From Sclerodactyla briareus (lineage: Eukaryota > Echinodermata > Holothuroidea > Dendrochirotida > Sclerodactylidae), in the NCBI GenBank assembly GCA_026419785.1, contig JAODTK010002887.1, forward strand, positions 62,001 to 126,000: 64,000 nt of DNA. Reading direction: 5' to 3'. This document shows, piece after piece, positions 1 to 13,589 of this stretch. Both the position numbers and the translations under genes were made by a program. Positions within the stretch are counted from its first letter, which is position 1, and each line of letters starts with the position of its first letter. Under the pieces are notes generated by a model. It was not told where the DNA came from and made no database searches. It saw only the letters and a list, made by a program, of their open reading frames with translations.

Positions 1-2294
1 AGGATGGTCGACACAAATATGCTCGCGAGAAACACTGGCGAAATCAGAAGAAAACTTTTGCGGACAGTGATATCTCAATGAAATATGGTTTTCGACTTGG
101 ATAAAAAAAATACACCCGAGATGTGTAATTCCATGCAATCTGCGGGATCCATCCAGAAATAATTTTGGTGTACGCCACGCGCGCCCGAACCGATAATCAA
201 TCTCGAAAAGTCTCCCCTCACAACTGAATCCTGGCTACGTTACTGATACTTATTTATTTGTCAATCGTAGTTGGATATAGACGATCGTCACTTGATTGGC
301 ATTAGTACACCTCCTTCTGACAGTAGCTTTCATGTGTAGGTGACATTCAGGGGTAACGTGCGCCATGGCCCCGACGACCTCGATGGACAGGTCGAACGAA
401 AAAACCTGGTCACCAAGGATTGTAGTCGGGACCGGTCTCGGTCTCGAAATATTCTCGAATTGCCGGTCCGGTCTCGTCTTGGACCGCTATACCTGAAGTG
501 TATAGACCCAAGATGTGAGGCCTATCTTGTCTGGACTACATCCTGCTGGTCACTGATGAGCCCGATATATGGATACATTCTTTGATCTCCAAATTCATTG
601 ATGTCTTGATGGCGCATGCCAGCCTACTAAAGACGCAGCTATTGTTTAGTGTTGTGGTTCGCGAAGCGGTGAAGTTACATCAATAATGACGTGAGCCAGA
701 CTAGCTGTTCGCACTGTTCATGGAATTCACGACCCATGCCAGGAGGACAGGGAATCAGACACTACCTAGATTTATTGTGTAGCTTTCTTGCTCAGGACAT
801 TGTCCAGTCAGTGACAGGGTATAGTCGAAATAAACATACGAGTGTGTAGCCGTAATTAAATGTATGCGAACCTTTCGAATAGCTACTTATACCATGTCCT
901 GTCTGAATATGGAGTAAGGTATGGTGAGAAATAAAAATAAAAATGTTATTCTCCGTAATCCGCCGACTGAGGCTTTAATCAACTCTCTATTCTCGACTGT
1001 TTGCGCACGTCACAACAGTGACAAGAGTCGATCAGTAGAGAACAGGTTCGCGGAAGTTTCTGGTTTGTAAATCTCACACCACCTCGACAAGAGGGGCAGT
1101 AAGAACGAATACTAAAAATTGCGCATGGAATGTGTTAACATGATGAGAAAAATTCCTTCGCGGTAAGTGGACTAATGTACAATTTTATTTAAACCTGGCA
1201 TGTGTGCAGGTACTTGCGACGTTTGCCAGAGCAGTGTCTGCATCGATTTACGGTGTTCGTCTTATTCCCTTATTCTCAACACATTCGCGAACAATCTGAA
1301 ACTGAGAATCGGAATACAACCTTCGAACCTATCCTATGTACAGATGTTATTAGGCTGTGCATAGACAGTATTCGACGCTCCTTTCGTGATTGTTCCTCAA
1401 CGTGAGCCTGGTGAGAGGAGTGAGATCGTAAGAGTCGATCACAAATAGACACGTTCGTGAAATGTTCTTGTTCGCGTCACCTCAACAGTGTGAACGAACG
1501 TGAACATTGATTTGACTTGATGAAACAAGTCCTCCGTAAATACACAAGAATGTTCAAAAGGCTGATATTCGAACATCATATTCTTGAAAACTCATTCAAG
1601 TGGTGTCACCCTACTTGGTATATGTTTTAAATACAAGTGAAATATAGGGAGCGGCGAATGTACGCGTACTTTTTTTCATGAAGGCTCTAAAGTTTGAATG
1701 AATGCAGTCTTTGCACTGTTCCAGGTCCGCGTTCATCAGCTCGACACTGCAGCTGACCCAAAATATGCAGGTAGAAATAGTTCTCGTATTTTCAAATTAG
1801 GTTGCTAAACAGTCAGAATGAGAAGCCAAATTGTTGCAAATTCCTCTCCAAGAATGGGATATCACATATCCGATTTGTAAATTATGCTGCGTTGAAGGTA
1901 ATCCATATCTCCCAGTGGTGCATCACCTTTGACCGTTGAAGATGGTAAGCTGGTTGATTACTATCCTGTAGATGTGGGTTTGAATCCAAGCCTTGTCTTG
2001 ATCAGAGTAATACACACTAATCGGGCCATCAAGGGTCGATTCTCTGTCCAGGAAAAAACTGTCAGTCTTGAAGAGCATAGCGCATTTGGCTATAGAGAAA
2101 AAGCAAGAATGTGCAAGCAGAGTAGCATGGTAGAGATGTAAAGTCTTTCTCAGAAATAAATTGAAATCAATCCTCTGGATTGTCGGTTCGATGACTTGAC
2201 TCAAATACAGGGTATTTTTGTATTCCAGTTTCCAATGAAATGTTTTTAGTGAAGCTAGGAGGTTTGCCTATTGTAGAAATTCGAGGATGAAATT
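1..2294. other. No recognisable gene
   Basis: I see no protein family, RNA gene or clear repeat boundary here. The short open frames (longest about 90 codons) show no motif. Between about 970 and 1,500 the words 'gttcgcg', 'gagtcgatca' and 'caacagtg' recur in loose copies, which may be a very degenerate minisatellite, but no period could be fixed by eye. Confidence 0.5.
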
Positions 2295-3147
2295 TCACGC
2301 CTAATCTTAGCCAAATCTGACAGGAAAACAAAAGAAAGTTAGACCACAAAATTTTCCAACAAATAAGCTTAATTCAAACAACTGATCTTGGTTTCCAATA
2401 TAGGAACGTAAACTTGTTATGAGTTTATGTGAGCTGACAATTGACTTCTGCCGTTGCACGCAACAAATAGGTGGTTCTCACTAACAATTGGTCTTCAAGA
2501 AAAATGCTGATGGTATTTCCCAATACCATATTTTCTAAGCCGTTTAGAATGAGATAATATACAAGCAGCTAACCGAATACAAATTTTACACATTGTATCA
2601 CGAAACATATTTTCCCGACAAAGGCCCAAAATAATATTCAGATTAGGCCCCAAGGGGAGAGGGTTCCAATTCGCGAGAGAAAATTGATTACGCCGTTACT
2701 TATTGAAAACGAATATATCAGCTGTCTATGGTTTCCTTAGTCTTATTCATATTCATGTTTAGATTTCCTGAGATTTTCGATCGATATATTAAATTGGTGA
2801 TAGTAGTTCTTAGATATAGATACATAACTTTACAAATTGTACCGAACAAATTTTTCCCACGGCGGCCTAAGTAATATTTTATGTTGGCCACGCAGGGGTT
2901 TCATTTTTCGCGAGAGAAACGATTTAAACAACCGCAAATTAAATGCATCGTCTCCTAAGGGGATATATTGGATCTCTATGATTTTCTGAGCCCCTTGGAA
3001 TTTGACTGATAGAATCTCTACCAACGAATATTTCAATCGTTGAGGGTAGTTCTTGGAAATGGATATGTAGTTGAAAATTTGTTGATCATGACATTTCCCA
3101 GGTGAACAAACAATGACATAGGGGACCGTATGGTCCTCGAGAAAGAG
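2295..3147 (+). repeat. Dispersed ~850-bp repeat, copy 1
   Basis: This stretch aligns with 12,240-13,010 in the same orientation; shared anchors include 'gaccccttggaa'-like endings, 'cgcgagagaaacgat' and 'caagcagcta'. Its right part holds two tandem units of about 240 bp (starting near 2,602 and 2,842), each with a 'cccgacaaaggccc / cccacggcggccta' block followed by 'cgcgagagaaa'. No coding signal is visible. It is probably a non-autonomous mobile element or part of one; no terminal repeats could be defined. Confidence 0.6.
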
Positions 3148-5813
3148 AAAAAACACTGATTCCTTCTTTCATGTGTTTCATTTTCATTCATTTCTTTTTT
3201 GTCTACAATGGATCATCCATCGGTTACAATATAGATTGTTTGACATACACACAATGTGGAAGAAAATAAACCAGGAACCCGTGGTGGCTCACCAAGAGGT
3301 TTTACTCCTTGAAAAATATGCAAAGAAACAATAAATCTAGAGCCTAGAGAGAATATCGGCTGTTGCTACTAAGCACGCTAAACTAGAAACCCCCACGAAG
3401 GCAACTCTATGCAACGTTTATACATTATCATATGTGTCGTCATCACTAACGACCCTCAAGGGTTATCGGTGACGAATCCAGATATCGTTCACCCAAACAT
3501 CCTGCTTCCTCGGCGGCTGGATTCTCCGCATTTCTGAACAAAAGCCTAATTTAATTCGGGCAGCTTGAATCCTCTGACGCCGCAACGTCACGAGGGTAGG
3601 CCTGAGGCAAATAGCACAAAATGGTCAGAAGTACGAACTGAAGAGTCATTCACCCTGATATCATTGTGATTGACATTCCGTAATGTCAGGCCAGTCTCTT
3701 ATACCGAATGATATAGGAAGTATTGCATAGCATCTACATTTGTTATGATAATAATATATATATCGGCGTGAATATATAAGCCAATAGCGCGTTTCCACGT
3801 CGAAGACATGCTCGAAGCGCTTCCAGATATAAGCCCTGATCGCCAGTGACGAGGACTAAACCCCTTTTATGAACAACTAGTTTAACGTCAGCATCACTAA
3901 ATTATTCACAGTTGCTGATGGCAATCGTAAATTAATTTCACATAGAAAGTGATCAATGATCACTCATGTTTTTCAGTGTATAATACCACAGTCAATGCCT
4001 TCACCAACTGACCAACAAGTTTCAAGATTAGGCCAAGTATCCCCATGCCCTTTTCATTATAATGTAGAGAGCTCTCGGGACCGGTACTCGATCGAACAAT
4101 CTGCAAAAGAATTTACAGGCATAATAGTGTATTGAATAATTCATTCACGTAAAAATACAATGTCAGAAGCGTTGGCTGTCATATTCGATACACAAACACA
4201 AACATAATGAAATAAATTCATCACCAGAAAGACAATATATGTAGCACTGCATGTCAGTATTAGAGGCCAAAGGTTATGTAAATATGAGTGGAAATTAAGC
4301 CTTGTGATTTCACGGAGAGAACCGCCAACTACCTATAAAACAAAGTTGATGCAGCACATGTACTTTTGAAAATCTTGTAGCAAACATACTATAAACGGGT
4401 TCCGGATAAAAACCTCCAAAATTGTTCATATAGAGAATATTCATAAATAACACATAAATTGGTACTCTTCTCTAATAGGTTGCAAGTATTTTTACTGATT
4501 TTGTTCGTTGCCAAGTGCTTTTAGGGCAAGTTTGTTTGCTCGCTATTGCAGACACGATAAAGATGTAATGCTCGCCATACTGATGATATTCTCTTCCACC
4601 ATCTGCATCTGCAGGACCAACCTCCTCAGAAATAACTTTATAACAACTCCCACTTTTTAACATTATCTCATCTATAACTTTTAAATCACTTTGTCTTGTT
4701 TGTGTGTGATATGTTCGGGGTGCACAGGCCTAGGGCTATAGGTATTAAGTTACCTTTTATTCACGCTGATCCTGTTTAGGGTTGTTGTTTGTACGTCATA
4801 GTTATATATTTGCATGGATCAACAATAAATAATTAAATTTTAATGAAATTCACAATCCATTGCTGTTTGAATCCTCGTTTCGATTTTCTGTTATTATGGC
4901 GCAGAAATGCAGCATTTACTGTGTAGGGCTTTGGGCAGCCTTCACCTTGTGTCCGCCATGATGTCAAAAAATCCTCAAATCTCTGGAAACTAAAATGAAA
5001 ATCTCAACCATGCAACATGCTAGAACTTCCACATGTGGAATGCCCTTTTTCCACCTGTGCTAGTTGAAGCAAATCCGTTACACGACCATTGGCCATCAGA
5101 GGTGGATGGTCGTTATAACAGTAGCGGATACAGAGTGGGGGTTCAGGGGGTCGCCCCATCCCCCTTTGGGTTCAGAGCATTTCGAAACACTAATGCATTT
5201 ACCAATAATGGCTTCTGGGGAGTCGGACCCCCCCCCCCCCCGACTGCCCCGCTATGTGATGTATCTGTGTGAAGTACCCTTAAATAAGACCTACAGGATG
5301 GATTGAAATAATGTTCTAGTGTATTCTCTTTGACATACTTTAATCATTATTCAATAGAGCTTGGGTCGATTCTTCTATTCAATGGATGATTGGTTATTCG
5401 CATGCCCTATCCCGGCAACATTATTGTGGCTATACATCCTATTTCGCAGAATATAAGGACGAAATCACCACCAATCCATTTACACACCGTTATTTTTTTT
5501 TTCTGAGAATAGCAACGCACACATGTTTAGAACCAGCTCCTGTGTTCGCCTAACGAAATATTCCTCTCTTCGGCAATGTTTTCCTTATCTAATGATATTT
5601 ATGCATAACGAGGCTATACTCGAAATATTAATCTTTCCCATAGATGCTATCATCAGCGTTGTTCTTGAGAAGGTTATCCAACTGAAAAGTGTGCATTTCT
5701 CCCGAGTACATCCCGTTGCTAACGTTGAAGAAAATGCCAAACCCTACATTTCGACCTGCTCTAAAGAAACCCTACCCACAAAGGTAATGAATTTAATATG
5801 TACATGTACATAT
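3148..5813. other. No recognisable gene
   Basis: AT-rich DNA with no protein motif. A (TA)-rich stretch lies near 3,750. Around 5,140-5,245 the base composition turns G/C-rich and ends in a run of 14 C inside 5,228-5,242, one of many such homopolymers in the window. Confidence 0.5.
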
Positions 5814-5839
5814 GTACATATGTAGGCCTACATATGTAC
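5814..5839. repeat. 26-bp perfect palindrome
   Basis: The bases from 5,814 to 5,839 read identically on both strands, centred on the AGGCCT in the middle (between 5,826 and 5,827). To the left the 'tacat/atgta' words continue as a short imperfect tandem of ATGTACAT, so the palindrome probably grew out of a simple repeat. It could extrude as a cruciform, but no function can be assigned. Confidence 0.85.
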
Positions 5840-6334
5840 CCAAGCTGTTCAATAGCGGATACAATGTTCCAATATTCTCATACTGCTACTAAAAGAATCA
5901 TTCATTGCTCCGACACGCAGTCCCAGTAGATGAGCACACAAGTATGTAAAATGGCTATGCTTTGGTATTACCAATTCCGGCGAAAGTTATGATTCTAATT
6001 ATCCCGACGACCGTTATTTTGGTGAGATAGAAAGGGGGTGGAATTACCTTCAATCTCGCGGCACATCGACGGTCCCCTGCCCCCTACTCTCGACTCCATT
6101 GACTGCTGCAGCCAGTAGGTCCGTTGAGTACGAGGATCCATTAAGTATTCATGGGGGAGGTAAGCACGAAAAAATTAATTCCAAACAGCTGTCTTCTACT
6201 GAGAAAATGTACATTGAAAAAATTTAGTGCTAATGGTATTAGCATTCGGGAATGTGTGTTCCAACAGCTGGCACAAACGCCACCGGAATTTGACCACCGA
6301 CAGTTGCCCCATGGCAGTGGCCTCAGTTATTGTC

Positions 6335-6600
6335 AAGCATCTATGAAGGTGTAGGAGTTTACAGTCAACTTTAGCTATCTATGGAGGTGAGAATGCCGGA
6401 AGAATAGCAAAGTAGTATCAGTAACGCTCAGCAAGCAAACATTCCTGGTTGGAATTCAACTTGTAGAGGCGGGGATAATTACAGTGAACATAAGCTATCG
6501 ATAGCAGGGTAAGACAGAGCCGCATAATCAGCCGTCCATGAAGGTGTGTCTTTGGTACTAGAATGTCAGAACATCTATAAAGGTGTAACAGTCGCACATT
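6335..6600. repeat. Degenerate minisatellite-like stretch
   Basis: The phrase 'ctatgaaggtgt' and close variants recur at about 6,340, 6,377, 6,533 and 6,575, with similar words ('atctatgg', 'tatctatag') again near 7,465 and 7,600. Spacing is irregular, so this is either a decayed minisatellite or a decayed mobile element with internal repeats. The 168-codon minus-strand open frame that crosses it has no recognisable motif and is not called as a gene. Confidence 0.35.
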
Positions 6601-6889
6601 TCGATGCGACATAAGTAGTGTTTGTGGACTGTAACCACGGAAAGAGCAGTGCTCATATGACACGTATTCGTTTATAGTGACCAGTGAGAGGGAGGCCATA
6701 GTTGATATCAAGTATCTGGAGTCGCGTGATAGTGGCCGCAGCAGACACCAAACACCTAATACAACCTCACTTCGTAGGTATTGCAGTTTTGGCTTCGGCC
6801 TTCGCCGCAACAGCCCGCGTTCGCCGCGTCTGTGTCTGCAGCGTCCGAGTCCGTCACCGGAAGATTTCCGGTAAGCGCAATAACTCTTT

Positions 6890-7235
6890 AACGCTTCATC
6901 TGATTGATCTGAAACTTGACACACAACTGCACAAGTTCGCCCTCGGTGAATTTCGGATGAGTTCGGAAGTGGGCCTCGTGCCAGAACTGCTGCTCTCTAT
7001 TTTGCAGGTTTTACGCAAGAGAATGAATGTCTGAGGCAAAACGAAAACTTGGGGGGGGTAGACTTCAGATTGTCTCGAAAAACATGACGAGGATACCAAG
7101 GTCACCGGGGCAAGTTGCAGAATATTTACGATTTTTCTTACCTCGTCAGATTTGCATGAAACTTGGTGGGTGTGGACTTCAGTGGATCCCGAAAAACACG
7201 GATTAATTTGAAGGTCACCAGAGGTTTTAGTTTGA
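6890..7235. repeat. Short tandem repeat, period ~118 bp
   Basis: Two units are visible: about 7,040-7,115 and 7,155-7,230, each running from 'gaaacttgg.ggg' through 'gacttcag', 'cgaaaaaca' and 'aaggtcacc'. A weaker unit may precede them near 6,908. The style (protein-free repeats with 'aaggtcacc' words) matches other low-complexity marine invertebrate repeats and recurs near 11,700-11,900 ('aggtcatcagaggtca'). Confidence 0.45.
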
Positions 7236-10200
7236 CAAAAGATGCGTTCCCAACATTGCTGCATTAGTGCACTTTTAGGAAACGTAGCTAGTTATTTGGA
7301 ATGAACCCGCCCCTCAGTCTGGTAATGGAATGTTGATATAAATATCCTCAATCACCAACATCACCTCCCATCGTTTGAAAGTGGGGATATACATGTTGGC
7401 GGTTTACCCGCCAGGCGATGTCCACCTAGGTATGGAAGTGGCCACTGAGGATACCAGACATCTATGGATACATCACGTAATCAACGTAGTGTATACACCT
7501 ACAGCATCTACGCAGTGACCAAAGTAGATGAAAAAAACAACTATACATGAATGGCAGTGGTTACAGCCGATGTAGAATAGTCACATTAGATACCAGGTAT
7601 CTATAGCGACGAAGGATAATGTTCCATCCCTTGCTCGCGGGAGCTGCGTCTTCTAGCATTCTCAGCAAAAGCCGACGCGAACGAGGGCTTCTGTTCGCAT
7701 TTAAGACCCGTCACCTTTCATATAGAAGCTTTTGAACTATACTGGTGCAATAATGTAATGATGACGGGGGCCAGTGCCTTGGAGGGCGAGCTAATGTTGC
7801 GTGTGATCAGAGAATTCTGGGAAAGCTACACTTCGTTTGTTTTAATCAGGTAGACTGAGCACACTCCTTTGGCTGCAGTTAATGATCCACCATACCTAAT
7901 TTAGGTCGTTTAAGCCAGCAGTCTACATCGAGTATGGGTAGTCTATATAATAATAATGATCAAGTTAGAATGGGCAAATCATCGACGAAGGCTCACGACG
8001 CAACAATAATTGCGCAGAATGTCCATATTTTTCGGGAACGAATATTGAGTACACAATAAGCATCTCTTGAAGTGAATTAAATGAAAGGATGGCGAATTTC
8101 CCTCGAATTGTCCTGCATTACACTCGGACATTATTGGTAACATGGGGAAGGTAACATTCCGACCAGGTAAATACCCCTGTAATCTGCAGACAACGGTATT
8201 GATTATCGCTGTAAAATCTGGCTATCGATATAACTACTACGTTCAAACGTTGCCAGTTTACCGTGCAGCAGTGGCCTGTTTGTCGTACGGTCGTAAGTCT
8301 ATCAGCTAGAAAACTTGCACTGACTTTTATTTTTGAGAGATCGTTAACACATTAAACAATAGCGTCTAAACGAGGAAACAACTTAGTGCCCAAACCTTGA
8401 GAACAGTCCATGCATCCGCATTATTAAGACCAGTACACAACGCGGTTCTGATCCCTACAGCTCAATCACACCCCCCCCCCTCTTTTTTAAAATCCATATA
8501 TGAAATTTACTGCCATGATGATCTTGATGCTCCTCTCCAGCGGGTAAGATATTGGACCATTCCAATAACAGTTTCACTCAGTGCGTGATCTTGGATTTGT
8601 CTTTAATCATTCGGTAATTACGTGATAGAGCTTTGACCTTGCATCACTGTAGATACAGAGGAAACAATGATAGGAACTCTATAGACATTATGATTCATAT
8701 ATAACAGATCCAAATGAGCGAGTGGTCATTCATGCACTGCAGGCTGACAGGGATATAGAGGAACATACGTTGGAAAAAAGATCATCAGAAGAACAACCAA
8801 ATAATCGTAGAAAAACATTCATAGATCGGAAATGTTGTTTTTCGTAATTGAAACTCTGATGAAGATATCTATCAGGTCTATATTAAAAGTAAATATGGCT
8901 TGAATGATCCTGGAACGAAGAAAAATACTTAAGAAATGAGCGGCGTGGTTAGGCGTCCTTGAGAATGTACAGAAAATGTTTCCAATTTACCAATCCTCTC
9001 ATATGACACTCGAGGGACGTTCCTCTTTGACAAGGTATCAATACAGGTATCCATGGAACTCATTACATTCTACCGATGTGACGTCATGGCTAACCTTTTA
9101 CGCGCCGGCAGAGCGCTATTCCGATACATTCGATCCAGGACTGTTGCTTCCTGTGCAATTTTCTTGGCCAGCCACATGTTCAGTTTTCCAGATTGGGGAA
9201 CTTCTTTCTCCTGATTTTCAGAGCATGAAGCTAAACTGCGTGGACGTTAACAATCACATGGGTGCAGGATTGGGCTGCCATGGAATATATAAAATGTTCA
9301 CAAAAGCACACTGAGTGATCACCGCTCTGTATCGGAATGATATTCCTATTGACATTCAATCGGCAATTTCGAGTAATCTCTGATATCAAGTGTTATTAAC
9401 TGGTGATTGCTTCAAATACATTTTTCATGTACCTATTGATAATTTCTGCTCTAATATAGGTTGTGTCAAAGGACTTCTCTCTTAGGCACACCACAATCAG
9501 ACATTTTTGTCGTGAAGTTACGTAACAGCACTGTCTATTTTTGTCGGATGTTGTGAGACAACAGTGCCTCTTAAAAATTTCATGTGTGTGGACGAGCTCA
9601 GCTCATGGTGAGCACACTAACTATATGTTTGATACTCTGCTACTAACAATAGAGGAAGTCCTAAAAATAACCAGATACTGCGGGACAAAAATGTTGGTAA
9701 CGATTAGGGGAATGAAAAATGCTCCGTTTTTACAAACAAACGAAATTTAGTATCCCGAAGGCATATAAGCGATGCGCTTAGTCATGGAAGGTCACATTCA
9801 AGCATTCAAATGAACCCGTGTCGTACCGATATTTGAATATTCAATCAGAAAACCCGCATGATTCGTGGGTCATGTTCATGTCTTCGATACTAATAAAAAT
9901 GCAAAATCACTTCAAGAAACGATGACGAGCTTTTGAAGATGTCGTATAGTACGATCGAACGATAGTGGAGTGCCTCCAACAGCAAGCTTCTGAGTGGGTC
10001 AAGTGCCTCGTTTTTTTGTCGGATGTCCATACAAATTACCCGTTTGTTTTCATTTCATGAATATAAGTGATCCTTCGGTATTGTTCATAATAGGCCTAGA
10101 AAAAAAAGGAGTAATAAAAGAAACCAAAAAATCAAATAGAATCAGAAGCGTAGATTGAGTGTCATGAATAGAACGAAATTGAAATACCTAAAATTACAAA

Positions 10201-10757
10201 TCACAAAGATTGGACGGTACGCATGAAGGCCGATGCAGGACGTTTGATTTCATCTCACTAGGCTTCTTCAATCCTCACCAGTGCAGCCCAGAAGAGTCCA
10301 TGCTATCATGCAGATGGTCTGTTATGTAGGTATGTGTATCGTGTGTATCAAGCTCCGGATTGTGAGTTGCGAATCCAATGAACGCAACACCGGAATTAGA
10401 AGTAGGTTACAGCTTACAGAAGGGAAAAAGTCTGTTGTATTCACGCAAGGTGAACAGAGGTTTGAAACGCATTTGCTCATGATAACTGTCCCAGGAAATG
10501 ATAAAAAGAGAGCTCAACTTGGCATGAAGGGTTCCATGTGGAGTGACGACCCTATAGTTTTGATCGGTACAAGGTAATATTGCGGAGTTCGAATGGAATG
10601 GTTCATTCTAAAAATCACCAGTCAGAAAACATGGTCTGATATGAGTTCAAATTTAGGGGCAAAGGCCATATTTACCATGTGTGCAATAAAGTAAGTACAA
10701 GGCTGGCTATGAGAACAGGAGAATCAAAGATTTATCGATATCTCCTGCAAGGATTTC
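7236..10757. other. No recognisable gene
   Basis: No family-level protein similarity was found. The most gene-like item is a 112-codon plus-strand frame at 8,976-9,314 without recognised motifs. A C10 run lies near 8,470. A short block at 7,752-7,812 beginning 'atgacgggggccagtg' resembles 27,876-27,930 and is probably a fragment of a dispersed repeat. Confidence 0.45.
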
Positions 10758-11585
10758 ATTTTTCAATGGATATGTTCTTACCCCCACCTTGATTTGTAAT
10801 CTAGTTTGGGGTCGTGCTCATCAGGATCCATCAATAGAATCGAAAACCTATTAAAAAGTGCTGCGAGAATTATACTAAATGCCTCTTTGATGATAGTTGC
10901 TAGTCTGTTTGAATTTACAGGTTAGAAATGTTTCGAACAGCGCCTCAAACAGAAACAAGAAAAACAATGGTTTGTATAAATCACGTTACTGTCAAGCCCC
11001 TGAAAAAGGTGTTTATGATTACTAATACTATTCACACCATACATGAGATCACATCCTGTGTAAACCTGTCTTCGCAACCGAGGAAGGAGGAGACTTAACA
11101 AGAGAAGATTTCCATATATAGAAGACACATTATGGAATGGCTCCAAACTAATGTGAAACAGAGGCCCCCAATTGTATGTCCATTTAATGGCAACTTTGGA
11201 AACGTTGATATAAAAAATATTCTAATGGTAAGAAGTTTTACATGTTTCATATTTGAATTACTTTTAATGGAGTTCGATTGTGTGTGACTTAGTATCCAAA
11301 TTATTTCAATAATTTTATTCAATTATCAGCCTTGTGCGTCGCTCTTATTTTATAAAACGAAAATATTAAATAAATGTTTACAATTTCTTTGACTATTTGA
11401 ACTTCTTTGGATAATGTTACTTCCTTTTATTTTTCATGTTTCAACATTTGGACATTGTAACATCTTTATATTGTACTTTGTTTTCACCATTTCATTGTTT
11501 TTTTGTTAGGACCTCGGGCATGATTAGCCTCATGGCTAGCCGAATCCTCACCCCTCTAAACGATTTAAATGGAATAAAATGAAAG
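10758..11585 (+). mobile_element. CR1/L2-type non-LTR retrotransposon, C-terminal and 3' end relic
   Basis: Seen directly: reading across frames gives, in order, FFNGYVLTPTLI..LVWGRA (about 10,758), a REIILNAS-like box (about 10,863), and RRFPYIEDTLWNGSK (about 11,103-11,147), followed by a 3' region ending 'ggaataaaatgaaag' near 11,585. Known: this order (thumb-type segment, 'R.IL.A' box, then 'F...G..LWN.LP' box and a short AT-rich tail) is the C-terminal end of reverse transcriptases of the CR1/L2/Jockey group. The catalytic RT core is absent, so this is a 5'-truncated, frame-broken copy. The exact clade is not resolved. Confidence 0.6.
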
Positions 11586-12239
11586 AAAATCACAAAAAAC
11601 AGAGGTCAATACGTCTACTAAGCTTGTTTGTGAGCACAATAACTGTGAAACGAAATGATTAGAGAGCAGTTTATCTGCATTAGGTTATTGCTTTTTAGCT
11701 CTTTGTTTTGGATCATGTCCAAGGATACCTAGGTCATCAGAGGTCAGAGTCTGACAATTTCTGAGGCTTGATATTGTTGTACCGAACTGATGTAGAGAGT
11801 TTTAACCTGCACGAAAAAGTTGCAACTTGGGTACTCTCCCGATCGTGTTTAAGTGTCAGGGGTCAAAGATGACCTAGGGGGTCAATGTACAGTACAAGAC
11901 TTTTCGAAACTTTTCGACAATTTTTTTGGTAGGGGCTCACACTCGGAGGTAGGTTACCCAGTGGAGTAGATAGTGACCCTATGGTTTGGGCTTAGTCCAG
12001 GTTATCTAAGGTCAACAGCAGTCGAAGTCCTATAACCGGGCCAACCACCCCGATAGCTATTTCTTGCAAATAAGTAATACCTCTGATGCGACAATATGGT
12101 AAAACCTGTTAATGATAGTAACTGTGGCAACTAAAAGATGTTTGAGGGGTAATACTCGGTTTCGTAGGTTTGTCATGTGAAATAGATCAATTCTCCCGCA
12201 CCACTAGGGAAATCCGTCGAAGTAGAATTGTCCAGGAGA
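11586..12239. other. Unassigned, repeat-like
   Basis: No gene is visible. Words such as 'aggtcatcagaggtcag' and 'tcaggggtcaaagatgacc' near 11,730-11,880 are typical of degenerate intergenic repeats in marine invertebrates. Confidence 0.4.
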
Positions 12240-13010
12240 ACGCCCAAATCTTAGCCTAGAACCAAATGGCGACTAAAGTATAATAGGTAGACAACCGGAA
12301 GTTATACCCAGAATTTTCCACCAATAGCCTATTTCAAACATGATCTTGGTTTTCAATATAAAACGGATCTGATACGATTTATTCAGGCTGACCATTAACT
12401 GAGCCATGGTAAGGACAGTGGTTCTCCAAACAATTGGTCGTCAAGAACAAATGATTGTGGTATTCTCCAGTCTAAGCCATTTAGTATGAGATAATAAACA
12501 AGCAGCTAGCCTACAATTTATTTACAATTGATGCTATTTTTCTCCCCGACGAAGGCTCAAAGTAATTTTTCCAGATTAAGGCTCCAAGGCAAGGGAGTTA
12601 TAATTCACGGGAAAAACAACCGAAAATTAATTGCGCGTTTCCTATTGAAAAACCTTATATCGGGGGTTTTTCGGATTCTCTAGATTTTCGATTCGATAAA
12701 ATTTCAAATTGGTAATAGTTGTTCTTGGATAGGATACAAAAAATAAAGATCGTACAAACGAATGGTTGGCCACCAGGGTTTTATATTACGCGAGAGAAAC
12801 GATTAAACAAACGCAAATTAAGTGCGTCGTCTTTTCAGGGGATATGGATCTCTATGATTTCCTGAGCCCCTTGGAACTTGACTGATTACATCTCTAACGA
12901 ATAGTGCGAATGTGACGGTAAGTCTAAGGAATAGATTATTGTGGTGGAGCCTATGACCATGACATATCAAGGGTGTACAGCGAACAAACAATGACATAGG
13001 GAATGCAGGA
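12240..13010 (+). repeat. Dispersed ~850-bp repeat, copy 2
   Basis: Direct-orientation homologue of 2,295-3,147, about 10 kb away, with scattered substitutions and small indels. The second 240-bp internal unit has lost its first ~30 bases (the 'cacggcggccta' block of copy 1), so the two copies decayed separately. The right end merges into an AT dinucleotide microsatellite, which could be the 3' tail of the element. Confidence 0.6.
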
Positions 13011-13019
13011 TTAATTAAT

Positions 13020-13162
13020 GTCATTATATATATATGTATTGTTATCATATCTTAATATATATATATATATATATAGATAAATACTGAAATATATATCTAT
13101 ATATATATTTAATAATATTATTATATAATATTATAGATATCTATAGTATACATATATATAGC
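13020..13162. repeat. (TA)n microsatellite
   Basis: Long runs of alternating T and A, interrupted by 'gataaatactg' and 'ctat' steps. It directly follows copy 2 of the dispersed repeat. Confidence 0.85.
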
Positions 13163-13589
13163 GGAAGTTAGTAAACCAGTGCTCGTCGAGCTAGTCAGGG
13201 GGTATACTCCATGAAAATTATATGGAAATCGTTCAAATAATAGCAAAAGGCACAGGAATGATAACGAAGATGTACTTTATGTGGCGTGCCTAGTGGCGAC
13301 CGGACTCGCACTTTCCTCTCCTGATATTCAAATATTCCTATTTTCCTTGGACTGTTTTGTCTTTTGTAAAGGTAAATATGTATTGTCCGTTTGGTGGTGA
13401 GTCTAGCAATTGGCTAACTTCTTCACGCATTGGTTCTGGAGAAAATGAGGATTTATGTTACCGTGCGGATAGTCATATCGCACTGAGCTACATGCCCTAC
13501 GTAGTCAGCCTACACTCAACGCTACAGGTATATACCTGGCCTAATGATTTCCTACGGACATCGACGAGGAGGGTGGCAATGCCGGGGGT

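Noticed and set aside
6418..6924. Longest open frame in the window (168 codons, minus strand)
   Set aside because: No recognisable motif; it crosses minisatellite-like and repeat sequence, and its arginine-rich part comes from a GC-rich block on the other strand.
8976..9314. 112-codon plus-strand frame
   Set aside because: No motif, no splice context and no repeat in the window; cannot be distinguished from chance.
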